Part shown: positions 34,759 to 43,984 of the stretch, in pieces
Numbering within the stretch: the stretch's first letter is position 1
Layout of the letters: the number at the start of each line of letters is the position of its first letter
Assembly: GCF_001894745.1 (NCBI RefSeq)
Contig: NZ_BBYF01000004.1
Span: forward strand, 186,001 to 250,000
DNA length: 64,000 nt
DNA from: Paenibacillus sp. NAIST15-1
Lineage (GTDB): Bacteria; Bacillota; Bacilli; Paenibacillales; Paenibacillaceae
Direction: 5' to 3'
Position numbers and translations under genes: made by a program
The notes under the pieces: model-generated
Databases searched by the model: none
The model's input: only the letters and a program-made list of their open reading frames with translations
What the model was told of the DNA's origin: nothing

Positions 34759-35697
34759 CTAGAACAACGCATTGTCTTTGTTGAATTTTCGAACGATCCA
34801 GTTCGAGGTCATGACAAGAATGAATCCGACTAATGATTGATACAAGCCAGCTGCCGTACTCATTGAAATTTCCCCTGTCGCCTTCAAACCGCGATATACG
34901 TAAGTATCGATTACGTTCGTTACCGCATACAATGGACCGGAGTCACGCGGAATTTGATAGAACAAACCGAAGTCTGCATAGAAGATACGTCCCACGGCGA
35001 GTAGCGTTAAAATCGTAATGAGCGGTGTAATCGCTGGAAGCGTAATGTGGCGAATTTGCTGCCACTTGTTCGCGCCGTCAATCATCGCTGCTTCATAATA
35101 CGTCTTGTCGATACCAACAATGGCTGCCAAGTATACGACACTGGAGTAACCGACACCCTTCCAAATATTCAGGAAGACGAGAATGTAAGGCCAATACGTC
35201 GTATCGGAGTACCAGGATACAGGGTCTTTGCCCATCCAAGTAAGGAATTGGTTCATTACCCCTTTATCTACACTCAAGAAGCTGAATGTAAAGTAACCGA
35301 CGATAACCCAAGACAAGAAGTGAGGCAGGAACATCCCGGTTTGATACAATTTTGCCAACCGTTTATTCACAATTTCGCTCAAGATGATTGCCATTGCTAC
35401 GGCACATACAAGACCGATAACGATGAAAACTACGTTGTATAGTATCGTGTTTCTTGTGATGACATAAGCATCATTCGTTTTGAAAAGGTATTCAAAATTT
35501 TTAAAACCTACCCATTCGCTTTGCTGCAAGCTGGCAAGGAAGCCGTCTCGGCTGAAACGATAGTCCTTGAAAGCGATCACAGTTCCGAACATCGGCAGGT
35601 AGGAGAAGAACAAAAACCACAAGGCTCCCGGAAGAACCATTAGCAGAAAGATTCGATTGCGGTTTAAGCTCCGAAAGGCATTTTTGATGAATTGCAT
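34759..35697 (-). CDS. Sugar ABC transporter permease (LplB-like)
   Basis: First gene of the transporter operon, about 312 residues with six predicted helices. The N-terminal LNRNRIFLLMVLPGALWFL is the LplB opening helix; the EAA loop is YYEAAMIDGANKWQQIRHI in the last third; the C-terminus WIVRKFNKDNALF is also family-typical. Start at 35697: the ATG is 8 bases after GGGGG; an upstream in-frame region to 35763 lacks a site. With the C permease it forms the translocation pore for the substrate delivered by the lipoprotein. Located just after the YesN/YesM regulatory pair, which probably switches it on. Confidence 0.92.
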   Translation of the reverse strand: MQFIKNAFRSLNRNRIFLLMVLPGALWFLFFSYLPMFGTVIAFKDYRFSRDGFLASLQQSEWVGFKNFEYLFKTNDAYVITRNTILYNVVFIVIGLVCAVAMAIILSEIVNKRLAKLYQTGMFLPHFLSWVIVGYFTFSFLSVDKGVMNQFLTWMGKDPVSWYSDTTYWPYILVFLNIWKGVGYSSVVYLAAIVGIDKTYYEAAMIDGANKWQQIRHITLPAITPLITILTLLAVGRIFYADFGLFYQIPRDSGPLYAVTNVIDTYVYRGLKATGEISMSTAAGLYQSLVGFILVMTSNWIVRKFNKDNALF

Positions 35698-35793
35698 CCC
35701 ATCATCCCCCGTTGCTATGTTGTACTTATAGGGTAACTCAACTGATGCGCTTCCAATAGTCAATAAACTTTAGATTTGGTGTACAAAATAAAG

Positions 35794-35833
35794 AAAGGGC
35801 TTACACAGCGTCACTTCGCCATGGATGCCCTTT
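35794..35833 (-). terminator. Terminator after the YesN-like response regulator
   Basis: AAAGGGC pairs with GCCCTTT on the minus strand, 14 bp after the response-regulator stop, followed by CTTTATTTTG. It would separate the regulator transcript from the transporter operon, whose promoter must lie in 35698-35793. Confidence 0.65.
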
Positions 35834-35846
35834 CCAATGCTGGTTA

Positions 35847-37418
35847 TTATGCCAATTCATTCGCTGCACTATGGATCTCTCGATACTCTTTTGGAGAAAT
35901 GCCAACATACTTTTTGAACTGCTTGTAGAAGTAGCTTTTATCCCAGTATCCAACCTTGGCTGCAATATCCGTCATCCGATAATTTGTTCCTGTCAGCATT
36001 TCCTTCGCCTTGTTAATCCGTGTCTTATTCAAAAAATCAGAGAACGTCGACTGGACTTCCTTCTGGAATAACTGCCCCAGATATACAGGGTTAATATTAT
36101 ACACTTGGCTGAGTGTCTTAAGTGAAAGTTCTTCCGCGTAGCGCTCTTGGATATCATGCAGCACCTGTCTGACGACAGGACTCATGTCCTCCGGTTCACT
36201 CATCAATTCAATCACATGTGCCGCCACTTGTAGAACATGATCCTTCAAGGCATCAAGCGTCTGAATATGATACACGTCATCGAACCAATCGCGTTCATCA
36301 TTCAATTGCAGCACCGCTGACCCCTTCACAGATTGTTTCCATGCGATGAGCAGTTCTACAGCGAAGTTCCGCATGTCGCGCGGCGTGACACCGTCCGTAT
36401 CCGACAAACGCTCGAAATCTGCTTCAAGCTGTTCGCGCAGCCCTTCCTTATTTCGTGCATAGAGCAACTTCACGTAAGGTTCCGTCTCCGGCTGTACCGA
36501 AGAAGGACGCGAGGATCGATAACTCTCAATTTCATCACAATCTATAATACTGTCATCTACTCGAACGAGATGGTATGGCTGCACCTGCTTCGCATGATCG
36601 AAGCTGACAGAGGCTTTGGCATACCCCTCCTGCACGCTGCCGACAGTGACTTCCAGCACCGATTGCAGATTCTGCTCCGTCTCTGCCTTCCATTGCACCA
36701 GCTTCTCTATCGCTTCCTGCTTGTCCTCACGATTATATAAGCCAAGAACAATCGCCGTTTCTCCGTCCCACTCGCGCACGCAAAATCCACCGAACTTCTC
36801 ATCCAACAGATGCTTCGCCTGAGAAGCAACCTCATCCTGCTTCATATAGTCCATTTCATTGTCCTTCCGAACCTCAGGACGAACAAGAACGACCATATAA
36901 TAAGGATGCACGAAATGAATATCCAACAGATCCGCACGCTGCTGCAGCTCCTCCATATGAATGCGGTCACGCAGCCAGCGGAACAGCACGTTGTCGCGCA
37001 GGATGTCCCGATTGTGCAGCTCCACCATATGATGCATGCGGGATTGATCCAGCTTCTGAACTGTATTCTCCAGCGTAGAGCGGAATTCATCAATGTTGAT
37101 TGGCTTCAACAAGTAGTTCTCAACCCCGTGCTTAATGCCTTCCTTCACGTAGACGAATTCATTGTACCCGCTCAAAATAATAAAACGTGTATGCGGATGC
37201 GCCTGCTTAACCTTCTCAATCAACTGCAAGCCTGTCATCTTCGGCATCATAATATCAGTCACAACCAAATCGACAGGGTGATCTTTCAGAATGTCCCAGG
37301 CGGCCTCTCCATTCTCCGCTTGCCCAACAATACGGAGACCGTAATCATTCCACTCTAATATAGATTGCAATCCTTCAATAATAAACGGCTCATCATCGAC
37401 TAAGAATACATCGTACAT
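35847..37418 (-). CDS. YesN-like response regulator, AraC output domain
   Basis: A cytoplasmic regulator of 523 residues. The receiver domain (1-120) has the acidic pocket VDDEP, the phospho-acceptor Asp55 in VVTDIMMPKMTG and the Lys in YLLKPI. A long middle linker (about 130-420) is typical of the YesN group. The C-terminal AraC domain has two helix-turn-helix units around LSLKTLSQVYNINPVYLGQL and MTDIAAKVGYWDKSYFYKQF, ending GISPKEYRE. Paired with the histidine kinase 81 bp upstream. In this family the pair senses carbohydrate outside the cell and activates the neighbouring LplA/B/C importer and hydrolases. Confidence 0.93.
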   Translation of the reverse strand: MYDVFLVDDEPFIIEGLQSILEWNDYGLRIVGQAENGEAAWDILKDHPVDLVVTDIMMPKMTGLQLIEKVKQAHPHTRFIILSGYNEFVYVKEGIKHGVENYLLKPINIDEFRSTLENTVQKLDQSRMHHMVELHNRDILRDNVLFRWLRDRIHMEELQQRADLLDIHFVHPYYMVVLVRPEVRKDNEMDYMKQDEVASQAKHLLDEKFGGFCVREWDGETAIVLGLYNREDKQEAIEKLVQWKAETEQNLQSVLEVTVGSVQEGYAKASVSFDHAKQVQPYHLVRVDDSIIDCDEIESYRSSRPSSVQPETEPYVKLLYARNKEGLREQLEADFERLSDTDGVTPRDMRNFAVELLIAWKQSVKGSAVLQLNDERDWFDDVYHIQTLDALKDHVLQVAAHVIELMSEPEDMSPVVRQVLHDIQERYAEELSLKTLSQVYNINPVYLGQLFQKEVQSTFSDFLNKTRINKAKEMLTGTNYRMTDIAAKVGYWDKSYFYKQFKKYVGISPKEYREIHSAANELA

Positions 37419-37499
37419 CTATATCCCCCCCAACCCTAGTCACACGAAAGTTTGTCTGCTTTCCATTATGAAGTGGTACTAGAAGTGTTCACCACGCTA

Positions 37500-39461
37500 T
37501 TATTGCAGCGGCACCCGAACGGTTGCCGTCGTACCTACATGCAAGGTACTGTCTATCGTCAATCCATATTCATTTCCATACAGAATGCGGAGGCGCTCCT
37601 GCACATTCTTCAGACCAAGCGAACCGTGATCCTGGATTTGCGGCTGCTCCAGATCATTCTGAATCTCCTGCAGCCGTTCTGGTTCAATCCCCTTGCCATT
37701 ATCGCTCACCCGAATGATCAGATCTCCCTGGTGCTGCGTAACCTCAATGCGGATATGATTATCCTTCCGATCCAAGACAATGCCATGTACGAGATAATTC
37801 TCGATGAGTGGCTGAACCGACAGCTTCATCGTATTATAGCCGCCAAGCCGCTCATCCATATGAATGGTGAATTGCAGCTTGTCTCGATATCGTATTCGGG
37901 TCAGCTCCAAGTATCGGCGGCAGTTCTCAATCTCTTCGTTCACGGTAATGATCGTCTTGTCCTTGACCATATGACGGAACATCGCTGCCAGGCTGTAGAT
38001 CATTTCCCCGACATCATGAGCGCCCTTGGATACTGCCCGCATCCGGATAACCTCTAACGTGTTATATAGGAAGTGCGGCTTAATTTGCGCCTGCAGCGCT
38101 ATCAGTTCCGCGTGTTTCTGCTTCAATTCGGACTTATACACCTTATTAATGTACTGCTTCAAATCCTCACACATCTGATTGAAACTACCCGCGATGAGAC
38201 CGAGCTCATCTTCACGCGTAACGGGCAACCTTGCGTTCAAATTGCCTTCCTGCACTTTCTTCATCGCCATCACAATCGTCTGCGTACGGCGGGATAAATG
38301 GAGTACCGATAAATAGGTCACCATCAGAACGGCAAATATACAGAGTATCGTCACAATGCCAATCGTATTCTTCAGTCCAGACAAATGATCGGTAATGGCT
38401 GCCTCCGGCAATGCGCCTACAACATACAGCCCCAGCTTATTCGTCTGAGAGACCGTTACATAGGAGGACTTCCCATCTACCTGAATCGACTGCGGCTTAT
38501 TGCGCTCGAGCTTGGACAGTTCCTCAACATCGGCCCATGTCGACGTCCCCTGTGATTGGGAAGCCGGATAGATGATCTCACCTTTTTGATCCAGTACAAT
38601 CCATTGCTCACCTCGAAGGGAATACCCAATCTGACGCCCAATTCCGTTCGCATTGAAATCAATCGTAATGTGTCCTGCTGTCAGCAAAGATTCTGGACTG
38701 CTCACTCGATTCGTGAAGCTGATAAGCGGCAGCTTCTCCGACTCTGACTTAATCACATTGGTCTTTGTAGGAATAGAAGCCTGAGCCTGCTTCTCTAATC
38801 GCTTGGATCCATCTTGGTCAAGCATATCGACCAAGCGATCCGAGTGGCGCAGTAAAGGTATATCTTGTATATCGGCTGAAGTTTCTTCCTTTTTACTCTG
38901 ATTCGTATAAGAAGAGACGCGTTCACCATAGCGATTCATCTTCCACTGCGTATTCATCTGCGGATCTTGGCTCCAGTCATAGAGCCCGCCCTTCACTCCA
39001 TCACTTGTATACATATAAGCGAACTGCTTCGTAGGGCTGATGAGATTAATATTTTGCAAATCGGGATCCTTCCAGAACTGGAGCATGAAGAATTCCTGCA
39101 TCTTGCGCACATAGAACATATTGCTCGAGCTGTAGGCATCCAAGCGATAGCGGATATATTGTTCATATCCCTCATTCAGCAAGTAGACGGTATCCTGGAT
39201 GAGCAGATTATCCTGATACACCTGCTGGACGATCGCCTGGGCTAGATCATTCTTCTGATCAATGTATCGGTTAATGGTATCTACCGTGCGCTGCTGCTCC
39301 ATGAGTGCGTTGCTGACATCCTTACGCGCAAAGAACTCATAGGCAAACACAGATACCGTCACTAAGGAAGCAACTGCAATGAGTGAATATATCGCAATTA
39401 ATTTATTGAATAATTTCTTCTTAAAGTGCTTCTGATACATCTGGTGAAACGGTTTCAACAA
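37500..39461 (-). CDS. YesM-like sensor histidine kinase
   Basis: A membrane kinase of 653 residues. One transmembrane helix near residues 20-43, a large extracytoplasmic sensor (about 45-345), a second helix (about 350-372), a HAMP linker (SRRTQTIVMAMKKVQEGNL...) and a His_kinase domain. The phospho-acceptor His is in QIKPHFLYNTLEVIRM, and the ATPase has N-box IENYLVHGI and G-box VSDNGKGIEPERL. The start is a TTG at 39461, 8 bases after GGAGG; no ATG is available. It forms a two-component system with YesN-like protein and is expected to read mannose-oligosaccharides for the transporter downstream. Confidence 0.93.
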   Translation of the reverse strand: MLKPFHQMYQKHFKKKLFNKLIAIYSLIAVASLVTVSVFAYEFFARKDVSNALMEQQRTVDTINRYIDQKNDLAQAIVQQVYQDNLLIQDTVYLLNEGYEQYIRYRLDAYSSSNMFYVRKMQEFFMLQFWKDPDLQNINLISPTKQFAYMYTSDGVKGGLYDWSQDPQMNTQWKMNRYGERVSSYTNQSKKEETSADIQDIPLLRHSDRLVDMLDQDGSKRLEKQAQASIPTKTNVIKSESEKLPLISFTNRVSSPESLLTAGHITIDFNANGIGRQIGYSLRGEQWIVLDQKGEIIYPASQSQGTSTWADVEELSKLERNKPQSIQVDGKSSYVTVSQTNKLGLYVVGALPEAAITDHLSGLKNTIGIVTILCIFAVLMVTYLSVLHLSRRTQTIVMAMKKVQEGNLNARLPVTREDELGLIAGSFNQMCEDLKQYINKVYKSELKQKHAELIALQAQIKPHFLYNTLEVIRMRAVSKGAHDVGEMIYSLAAMFRHMVKDKTIITVNEEIENCRRYLELTRIRYRDKLQFTIHMDERLGGYNTMKLSVQPLIENYLVHGIVLDRKDNHIRIEVTQHQGDLIIRVSDNGKGIEPERLQEIQNDLEQPQIQDHGSLGLKNVQERLRILYGNEYGLTIDSTLHVGTTATVRVPLQ

Positions 39462-39740
39462 GGCCTATACCTCCATCCCTTGCCGGCACACGAGCACGGT
39501 AGCGGTTCGGTACCGCTTTCTTTTTCCTATACTTCACATTCACAGCTAAGGATAATCACCCTATTCAGCTGCGTGTCTTCAAGCTTTATAATATCATAAT
39601 CAATATATTGAACATAACTCAAAGTGTGAATCTATTGTTGCATGAGATGGATCTTCGCCCTACCTCTATGATTACATATATAAGACACAAACGATATCTT
39701 TTAGAATTATTAATATATTCCAATTGAGGGTGTATGAAGA

Positions 39741-39770
39741 AACCCAGCATCCTATAGAGGGTGCTGGGTT
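39741..39770 (-). terminator. Terminator after the OsmC-like gene
   Basis: AACCCAGCA pairs with TGCTGGGTT, with a short mismatched inner part, 16 bp after the minus-strand stop at 39786. The tail is TTTCTTC. The remaining gap 39462-39740 contains only AT-rich promoter-like sequence upstream of the kinase. Confidence 0.65.
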
Positions 39771-39785
39771 TTATTGCGGCTTCAT

Positions 39786-40184
39786 TCATTCGTTCGCAAG
39801 CCGATCAGCAAAATACATTTCAATTTCTTTGTTCACCAGTCTTAGCAGTGTACAAGTAGTCCGCACTGCACTGAATACTTCGTCGCGTTCTTCCTTCTGA
39901 AGTCCAGCTGCTGTTATGTGAAATGTAACGTACAGGAGCTTGCCCTGATCACTCACTTCATCCACCGCATCGACTTGAAGGGACTGTAAATCCCATGCTT
40001 TCTCCGTTGCATAACTGCGAATCGATTCCGCAACCGCGAATGCTAAGCTCATCATCCATAGGTCGAAGGGCCTATTTAATGAGGTAGTACCAGACGGTTC
40101 TGCCTGTTTCCTGATCATGATTTGATCGTTGCCGCAACTCCCTATCCATTCATGTGGTTTCATTTCTTTTACATGGACTTGCAA
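39786..40184 (-). CDS. OsmC/Ohr-like protein, divergent
   Basis: About 132 residues, matching the OsmC fold in layout: an N-terminal strand pair with GTTSLNRPFDLWMMSLAFAV (the 'P-x-E/D-L-x-x-x-S/A-L-A' helix), a central strand region (LQSLQVDAVDEVSDQGKLLYVTFHI), and the C-terminal VRTTCTLLRLVNKEIEM. OsmC enzymes reduce organic peroxides with two Cys; here the first Cys position of the helix is Ala (SLAFAVAES) and only the second (TTCTLL) remains. It is therefore unlikely to be a peroxidase of the normal type. Start: a TTG at 40184 lies 9 bases after GGAGAG; the GTG at 40193 is too close. Assignment is by pattern and is moderate. Confidence 0.6.
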   Translation of the reverse strand: MQVHVKEMKPHEWIGSCGNDQIMIRKQAEPSGTTSLNRPFDLWMMSLAFAVAESIRSYATEKAWDLQSLQVDAVDEVSDQGKLLYVTFHITAAGLQKEERDEVFSAVRTTCTLLRLVNKEIEMYFADRLANE

Positions 40185-40423
40185 GACTGTCACCTCTCCT
40201 CTGTTCTATTTCACTATTACAGCGTTCTCCGCGCCAGGCCTGAGTTTGCTGCGCCTGTTTTCAGTCGAATATCGAATAAATTGCAACAGAAATAACATCT
40301 ACTTACATTTCCATTATTATTTTTTCACAGTTCGTATTCAATTCAAATTCCTCAAATCCCTTGCTGTATAAGGGTTAACACTTCGGTTACAGTTTAGTTA
40401 CATTTTTGTCATTTTTAATACTT

Positions 40424-40463
40424 CCAGACTATTGCCAGCTTTTTTAAAATTATGTTAGTCTGG
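40424..40463 (+). promoter_or_regulatory. Leader hairpin upstream of the NlpC/P60 gene
   Basis: CCAGACTA (40424-40431) pairs with TAGTCTGG (40456-40463), followed by TTTTGTCGATTTTTT. It is 56 bp before the GTG start of the secreted NlpC/P60 protein, with no plus-strand gene before it, so it may be a transcription attenuator or a leader RNA. The remaining gap 40185-40423 is AT-rich, with no other feature I can support. I looked for a cyclic-di-AMP riboswitch and did not find its conserved cores. Confidence 0.4.
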
Positions 40464-40519
40464 TTTTGTCGATTTTTTAGTAATCAATTTACATTTTTAA
40501 CAGCTGAGGAGGAGATGTA

Positions 40520-41395
40520 GTGAAAACCGCCATACGGACTGCTCTTGCAGCAAGCGCAGTCATCGGATGCTTGCTGTTTGCAGATAGCACACTAGGTACG
40601 AAGGCTTTTGCTGCCGACGCGCCTAAGCAAGCCACGATCCACGTCAACGGTAATGCCTTACAATTTACCGATATTATTCCCATTATTGATGAAAATCAAA
40701 ATATGTATGTCCCAGTCCGCGCCTTCGCGGAGCAAATGGGTTACTCCCTGTCTTGGTCCGCTGTCAACTCCAGCGTGAACAACATTGAATTCTCGAATGG
40801 TACGACGACTGTCCGTTTTCGTACAGACAGCGCTTCTGCCGATGTGAATGGCGAGACGATCGACATGGGTAGCAAGCCTTGGACATACAGAGATAATACA
40901 TATATTCCGTTTCGCTTTTTGATGAACGCTTTTGATTTGGATTTTGAGTGGACACCCGATTATTTGAAGAGCATTCCTCGCGTTGATCGCGTTCCGCAAA
41001 AGAAGTCTGTCACGACCGCTTCTGTACAAAGTGCAGCTTCTCGCATCATCAACACCGGACGCAGTTACCTCGGCGTACCGTATGTATGGGGTGGATCAAC
41101 GCCTAGCGGCTTCGACTGCTCGGGATATATTCAATATATATTCCGTAAGAACGGCGTATCGCTGCCAAGGACATCCCGAGAGATGTATAATGTCGGATAT
41201 CGCGTAAGCAATCCAATACCTGGCGATCTCGTATTCTTCGCGAACAATGGCAGCACAATCTCTCACGTTGGTGTCTATATCGGCAATAACCAATACTTGA
41301 ATGCTTCTTCAGGCAGTGCATACCAAGTCGTAGTGACCAGCATGTCATCTTCATGGTCCAAGCGCACGTATGTCGGTGCCAAGCGCGTTCTATAG
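40520..41395 (+). CDS. Secreted NlpC/P60 peptidoglycan endopeptidase with stalk domain
   Basis: A 291-residue exported cell-wall hydrolase. Signal peptide of about 32 residues ends at AFAADA. Next comes a copper-amine-oxidase-like 'stalk' domain in two repeats (MYVPVRAFAEQMGYSLSWS, about 65-83, and TYIPFRFLMNAFDLDFEW), a wall-binding module common in Paenibacillus. The C-terminal NlpC/P60 domain begins near residue 178: catalytic Cys in SGFDCSGYIQYIF, His in STISHVGVYIG, and a third polar residue later. It would cut gamma-D-Glu-diamino-acid bonds in peptidoglycan stems. Start is a GTG 40520 after GGAGGAG. Terminator follows 22 bp after the stop. Confidence 0.93.
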   Translation: MKTAIRTALAASAVIGCLLFADSTLGTKAFAADAPKQATIHVNGNALQFTDIIPIIDENQNMYVPVRAFAEQMGYSLSWSAVNSSVNNIEFSNGTTTVRFRTDSASADVNGETIDMGSKPWTYRDNTYIPFRFLMNAFDLDFEWTPDYLKSIPRVDRVPQKKSVTTASVQSAASRIINTGRSYLGVPYVWGGSTPSGFDCSGYIQYIFRKNGVSLPRTSREMYNVGYRVSNPIPGDLVFFANNGSTISHVGVYIGNNQYLNASSGSAYQVVVTSMSSSWSKRTYVGAKRVL

Positions 41396-41416
41396 TCATC
41401 CTACGAGACATTCTTC

Positions 41417-41445
41417 AGCCCGCAGCTTTTGCGGGCTTTTTATTT
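41417..41445 (+). terminator. Terminator after NlpC/P60 gene
   Basis: AGCCCGCA pairs with TGCGGGCT around CTTT, followed by TTTTATTTT. A strong canonical rho-independent terminator 22 bp past the stop. Confidence 0.92.
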
Positions 41446-41691
41446 TCCCGCTGCCAATCTCAATATGTGCAATCGTCCGTATTCAGAAGATACAGTGCGT
41501 TCAAGTATTCATTTAATATGAAAACGGTGTCATTATGGCGAATTTAGCACATTGTCCACGCTTACACAATCTGCTACTCTCGAATCAAACTCACTTCCCA
41601 TACCTTCTCACAGATGAAATACCGTGTTTCAAGGTCATTATTCCCAAGATACGAAAGCAAGCTCATCACCTTTCGCATAAGGAGGAACAGC

Positions 41692-42537
41692 ATGAAACTA
41701 TCTATTGGCGGATTTTCGTTCAATAATTTGCGAGTTGAGGGCAAGATGGATATTTTCGCTTATATTGCAACTGTCCATAAACGGTACCAATTGCAGTCCA
41801 TTGATTTCTGGAACGCCTTCTTTGCAGATACGACACGCCCGCTATGGCAGGTTGTGGATGATGATATGCTGCAGCGAATTCGTGACGCACTTATGGAGCG
41901 TGAGATGGCTCTCGTGAATATTGCGGTTGATCGAGCCCACATCTGGGATCCCGATCCAGAAATACGCGAGGCACTGCATCAGAATGCACTTGCCCATCTG
42001 CGCGCAGCCGAAATTATGGGGGCACAGTCTGTACGTATTGATGCTGTTCACCATGGAGATGATGTGCTCAGCGATGAGGCATTTGAATACATCACGATGC
42101 GATACCGTGAGTACGCACAGCGCGCTGCTGAGGGAGGGTACTGGGTTGGGCCTGAGAATCATACCGGCTGTGCGCTGCAACCTGACACGCTGGTTCGCAT
42201 ATCTGAAGCAGTAAATCACCCGAACTACGGAATTCTGCTTCATCTTGGGCGATGGAAGCCTACGGGAGATTCCTTCTCGCTTCGCATGACGTCATCGGAC
42301 ACATTAGACGCTTATGCCGCGGAAGGCGACCTGCAGGCTGCGCCATGGGTACGACATACCCATGTTGATTATCGCTTGATTGAATCACCGCAGGCCAAGG
42401 AACGATTGGCATCATTGAAGAACGCTGGTTATGACGGGTATTGGGCAATTGAGTACAATGCGCCACATGAACAGCTAACTGCTATGGAAGAGGCTATCGG
42501 GAAGCTGAAGGGACATCTGGCTTCATTGCCCGCTTAA
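41692..42537 (+). CDS. Sugar phosphate isomerase/epimerase-like TIM barrel protein
   Basis: About 281 residues with the AP-endonuclease-2/xylose-isomerase-like TIM barrel fold. Metal-ligand-type positions are visible: Glu in GPENHTG, His in ILLHLGRW, Asp/His in VRHTHVDYR, and Glu in WAIEYNAPHEQ near the end. It starts MKLSIGGFSFN, the usual first beta-strand. The ATG at 41692 follows AAGGAGG. The gene is 105 bp upstream of a Gfo/Idh/MocA dehydrogenase on the same strand; such pairs act in breakdown of inositols, sugar acids or 3-keto sugars. The substrate cannot be named. It could also be a myo-inosose dehydratase-like enzyme. Confidence 0.85.
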   Translation: MKLSIGGFSFNNLRVEGKMDIFAYIATVHKRYQLQSIDFWNAFFADTTRPLWQVVDDDMLQRIRDALMEREMALVNIAVDRAHIWDPDPEIREALHQNALAHLRAAEIMGAQSVRIDAVHHGDDVLSDEAFEYITMRYREYAQRAAEGGYWVGPENHTGCALQPDTLVRISEAVNHPNYGILLHLGRWKPTGDSFSLRMTSSDTLDAYAAEGDLQAAPWVRHTHVDYRLIESPQAKERLASLKNAGYDGYWAIEYNAPHEQLTAMEEAIGKLKGHLASLPA

Positions 42538-42642
42538 CAAGGAGAGATCCGTGTAATTCCTGTTACGCTGCGCCCCCGCAACAGCGCTCCCGTATGCAGA
42601 TGCAGCCTAGCTGCTTAGAACAGAGTACCAAGGGGGAGAACG

Positions 42643-43767
42643 ATGGAATCAAGACGTATTGCCATCATTGGCGTCGGACAAATCGGCAAGCATCATCTGG
42701 ATGAATACGCCCGCGTCAGCGGTGCAGAAATCGTTGCTGTGTGCGATGTGAATGAAGCAGAAGCTCGGAAAGTAGCCGAGCAGTATCAAGTCCCGCATGT
42801 GTATACGGACTTCCGCGAGCTGCTGAAGCGTGATGATATCGAGGCTGTTGATGTATGCCTGCACAACAACTTCCATGCGCCAATCACCATAGCAGCATTG
42901 GAAGCAGGCAAGCATGTATATTGCGAGAAGCCGATTGCCGGTTCTTATTATGACGGTGCAGCCATGCTTGAAGCTGCTAAGGCAACCGGACGCAAGCTGC
43001 ATATCCAGCTTGCTACCTTATATAACGCGGAGACGAAGGCCGCAAAGACGCTAATTGAGGATGGGCAGCTAGGCAAGCTGTACCACGCTCGTTCAACGGG
43101 CTTCCGCCGTCGTGGACGCCCTTATGTTGACGGCTATGGCACTCCGTCCTTCACGCAGAAATCCATCGCTTCTGGAGGCGCCCTATACGATATGGGCGTA
43201 TACCATATCTCTCAGCTGCTTTACTTGCTTGGTATGCCTCGGGTAACACGGATTAGCGGACAGACCTATCAAGAGATGGAGATGCTCCAGGAACGCCGGG
43301 AAACTAGCAAATTCGACGTTGAAGAGCTCGGCCTCGGTCTCGTAAAATTCGAGGGAGGCTTGACGCTCGATATCATCGAAGCGTGGGCAATCTACTTGGA
43401 TGGCTTCGAAGGAAGCAGCATAGTGGGCTCCAAGGGCGGACTTCGCATGCCATACCAAACGAGCCAAGGACAGCATCCGTTCAGCTTCCATCATACTGTG
43501 TCAGATATGGATCTCAACGCAACAGTGGACGTCCAAGCGATGAATCGTCGCAGACACCTTCTTAATCCGAATGAATGGGCTTATGATTCTTCCCAAGGTC
43601 ATTGGATTGCAGCGCTGAACGGGATTGTACCGCTGCTTCCTACCGCAGAGCTGGCACTGAATACGATGCTGATCAGCCAGGGCATCTATATGTCCAGTGC
43701 GCTAGGACGCGAAGTCACTGCCGATGAGATTATCGCCGAATCGGTATCTACCGCAGTTCGTCTATAG
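42643..43767 (+). CDS. Gfo/Idh/MocA-family NAD(P)-dependent sugar dehydrogenase
   Basis: A 374-residue oxidoreductase. An N-terminal Rossmann domain starts [18 protein letters not shown] (dinucleotide-binding GxGxxG variant), followed by the conserved [11 protein letters not shown] motif with the Lys (about residue 95). The C-terminal alpha/beta domain carries [20 protein letters not shown], where the catalytic-region Asp/His sit (about 180-200). It oxidises or reduces a hydroxyl of a sugar or cyclitol with NAD(P). The start ATG at 42643 has GGGGGAG upstream. It forms a pair with the TIM-barrel isomerase. Substrate unknown. Confidence 0.9.
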   Translation: MESRRIAIIGVGQIGKHHLDEYARVSGAEIVAVCDVNEAEARKVAEQYQVPHVYTDFRELLKRDDIEAVDVCLHNNFHAPITIAALEAGKHVYCEKPIAGSYYDGAAMLEAAKATGRKLHIQLATLYNAETKAAKTLIEDGQLGKLYHARSTGFRRRGRPYVDGYGTPSFTQKSIASGGALYDMGVYHISQLLYLLGMPRVTRISGQTYQEMEMLQERRETSKFDVEELGLGLVKFEGGLTLDIIEAWAIYLDGFEGSSIVGSKGGLRMPYQTSQGQHPFSFHHTVSDMDLNATVDVQAMNRRRHLLNPNEWAYDSSQGHWIAALNGIVPLLPTAELALNTMLISQGIYMSSALGREVTADEIIAESVSTAVRL

Positions 43768-43803
43768 GAATAGGGATCGGATAATCGATTGCATAAATGG
43801 CAG

Positions 43804-43891
43804 AAAGGCAGGATCGGTAGTGAACTGCACCCCAATTGTTAGACACCATCTAGCGATTGGAGGTGCAGTTAATAGCGCTGTTCCTGCCTTT
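43804..43891. repeat. Long imperfect hairpin with IS3-like end sequences
   Basis: The outer arms AAAGGCAGGA (43804-43813) and TCCTGCCTTT (43882-43891) flank inner arms TGAACTGCACCCCAAT (43821-43836) and ATTGGAGGTGCAGTT (43856-43870). The inner arm followed by TGTTAGACACC looks like the terminal inverted repeat of IS3-family elements (TGAACTGCACCCC...AGACA). With only about 50 bp between the arms there is no transposase, so this could be a very short internally deleted element, or a hairpin terminator of the dehydrogenase gene. It is seen directly; origin is inferred. Confidence 0.45.
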
Positions 43892-43984
43892 CCTGTTCAT
43901 TCCGTATACATGATGAAGATGCTACTCCATTCCCTCTCAGGACTCCGACATCATCTCACGCATCATCTTTCACGTACAAGCAGC

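Noticed and set aside
40185..40519. Cyclic-di-AMP riboswitch before the NlpC/P60 gene
   Set aside because: Conserved aptamer cores were not found; only a hairpin is present.
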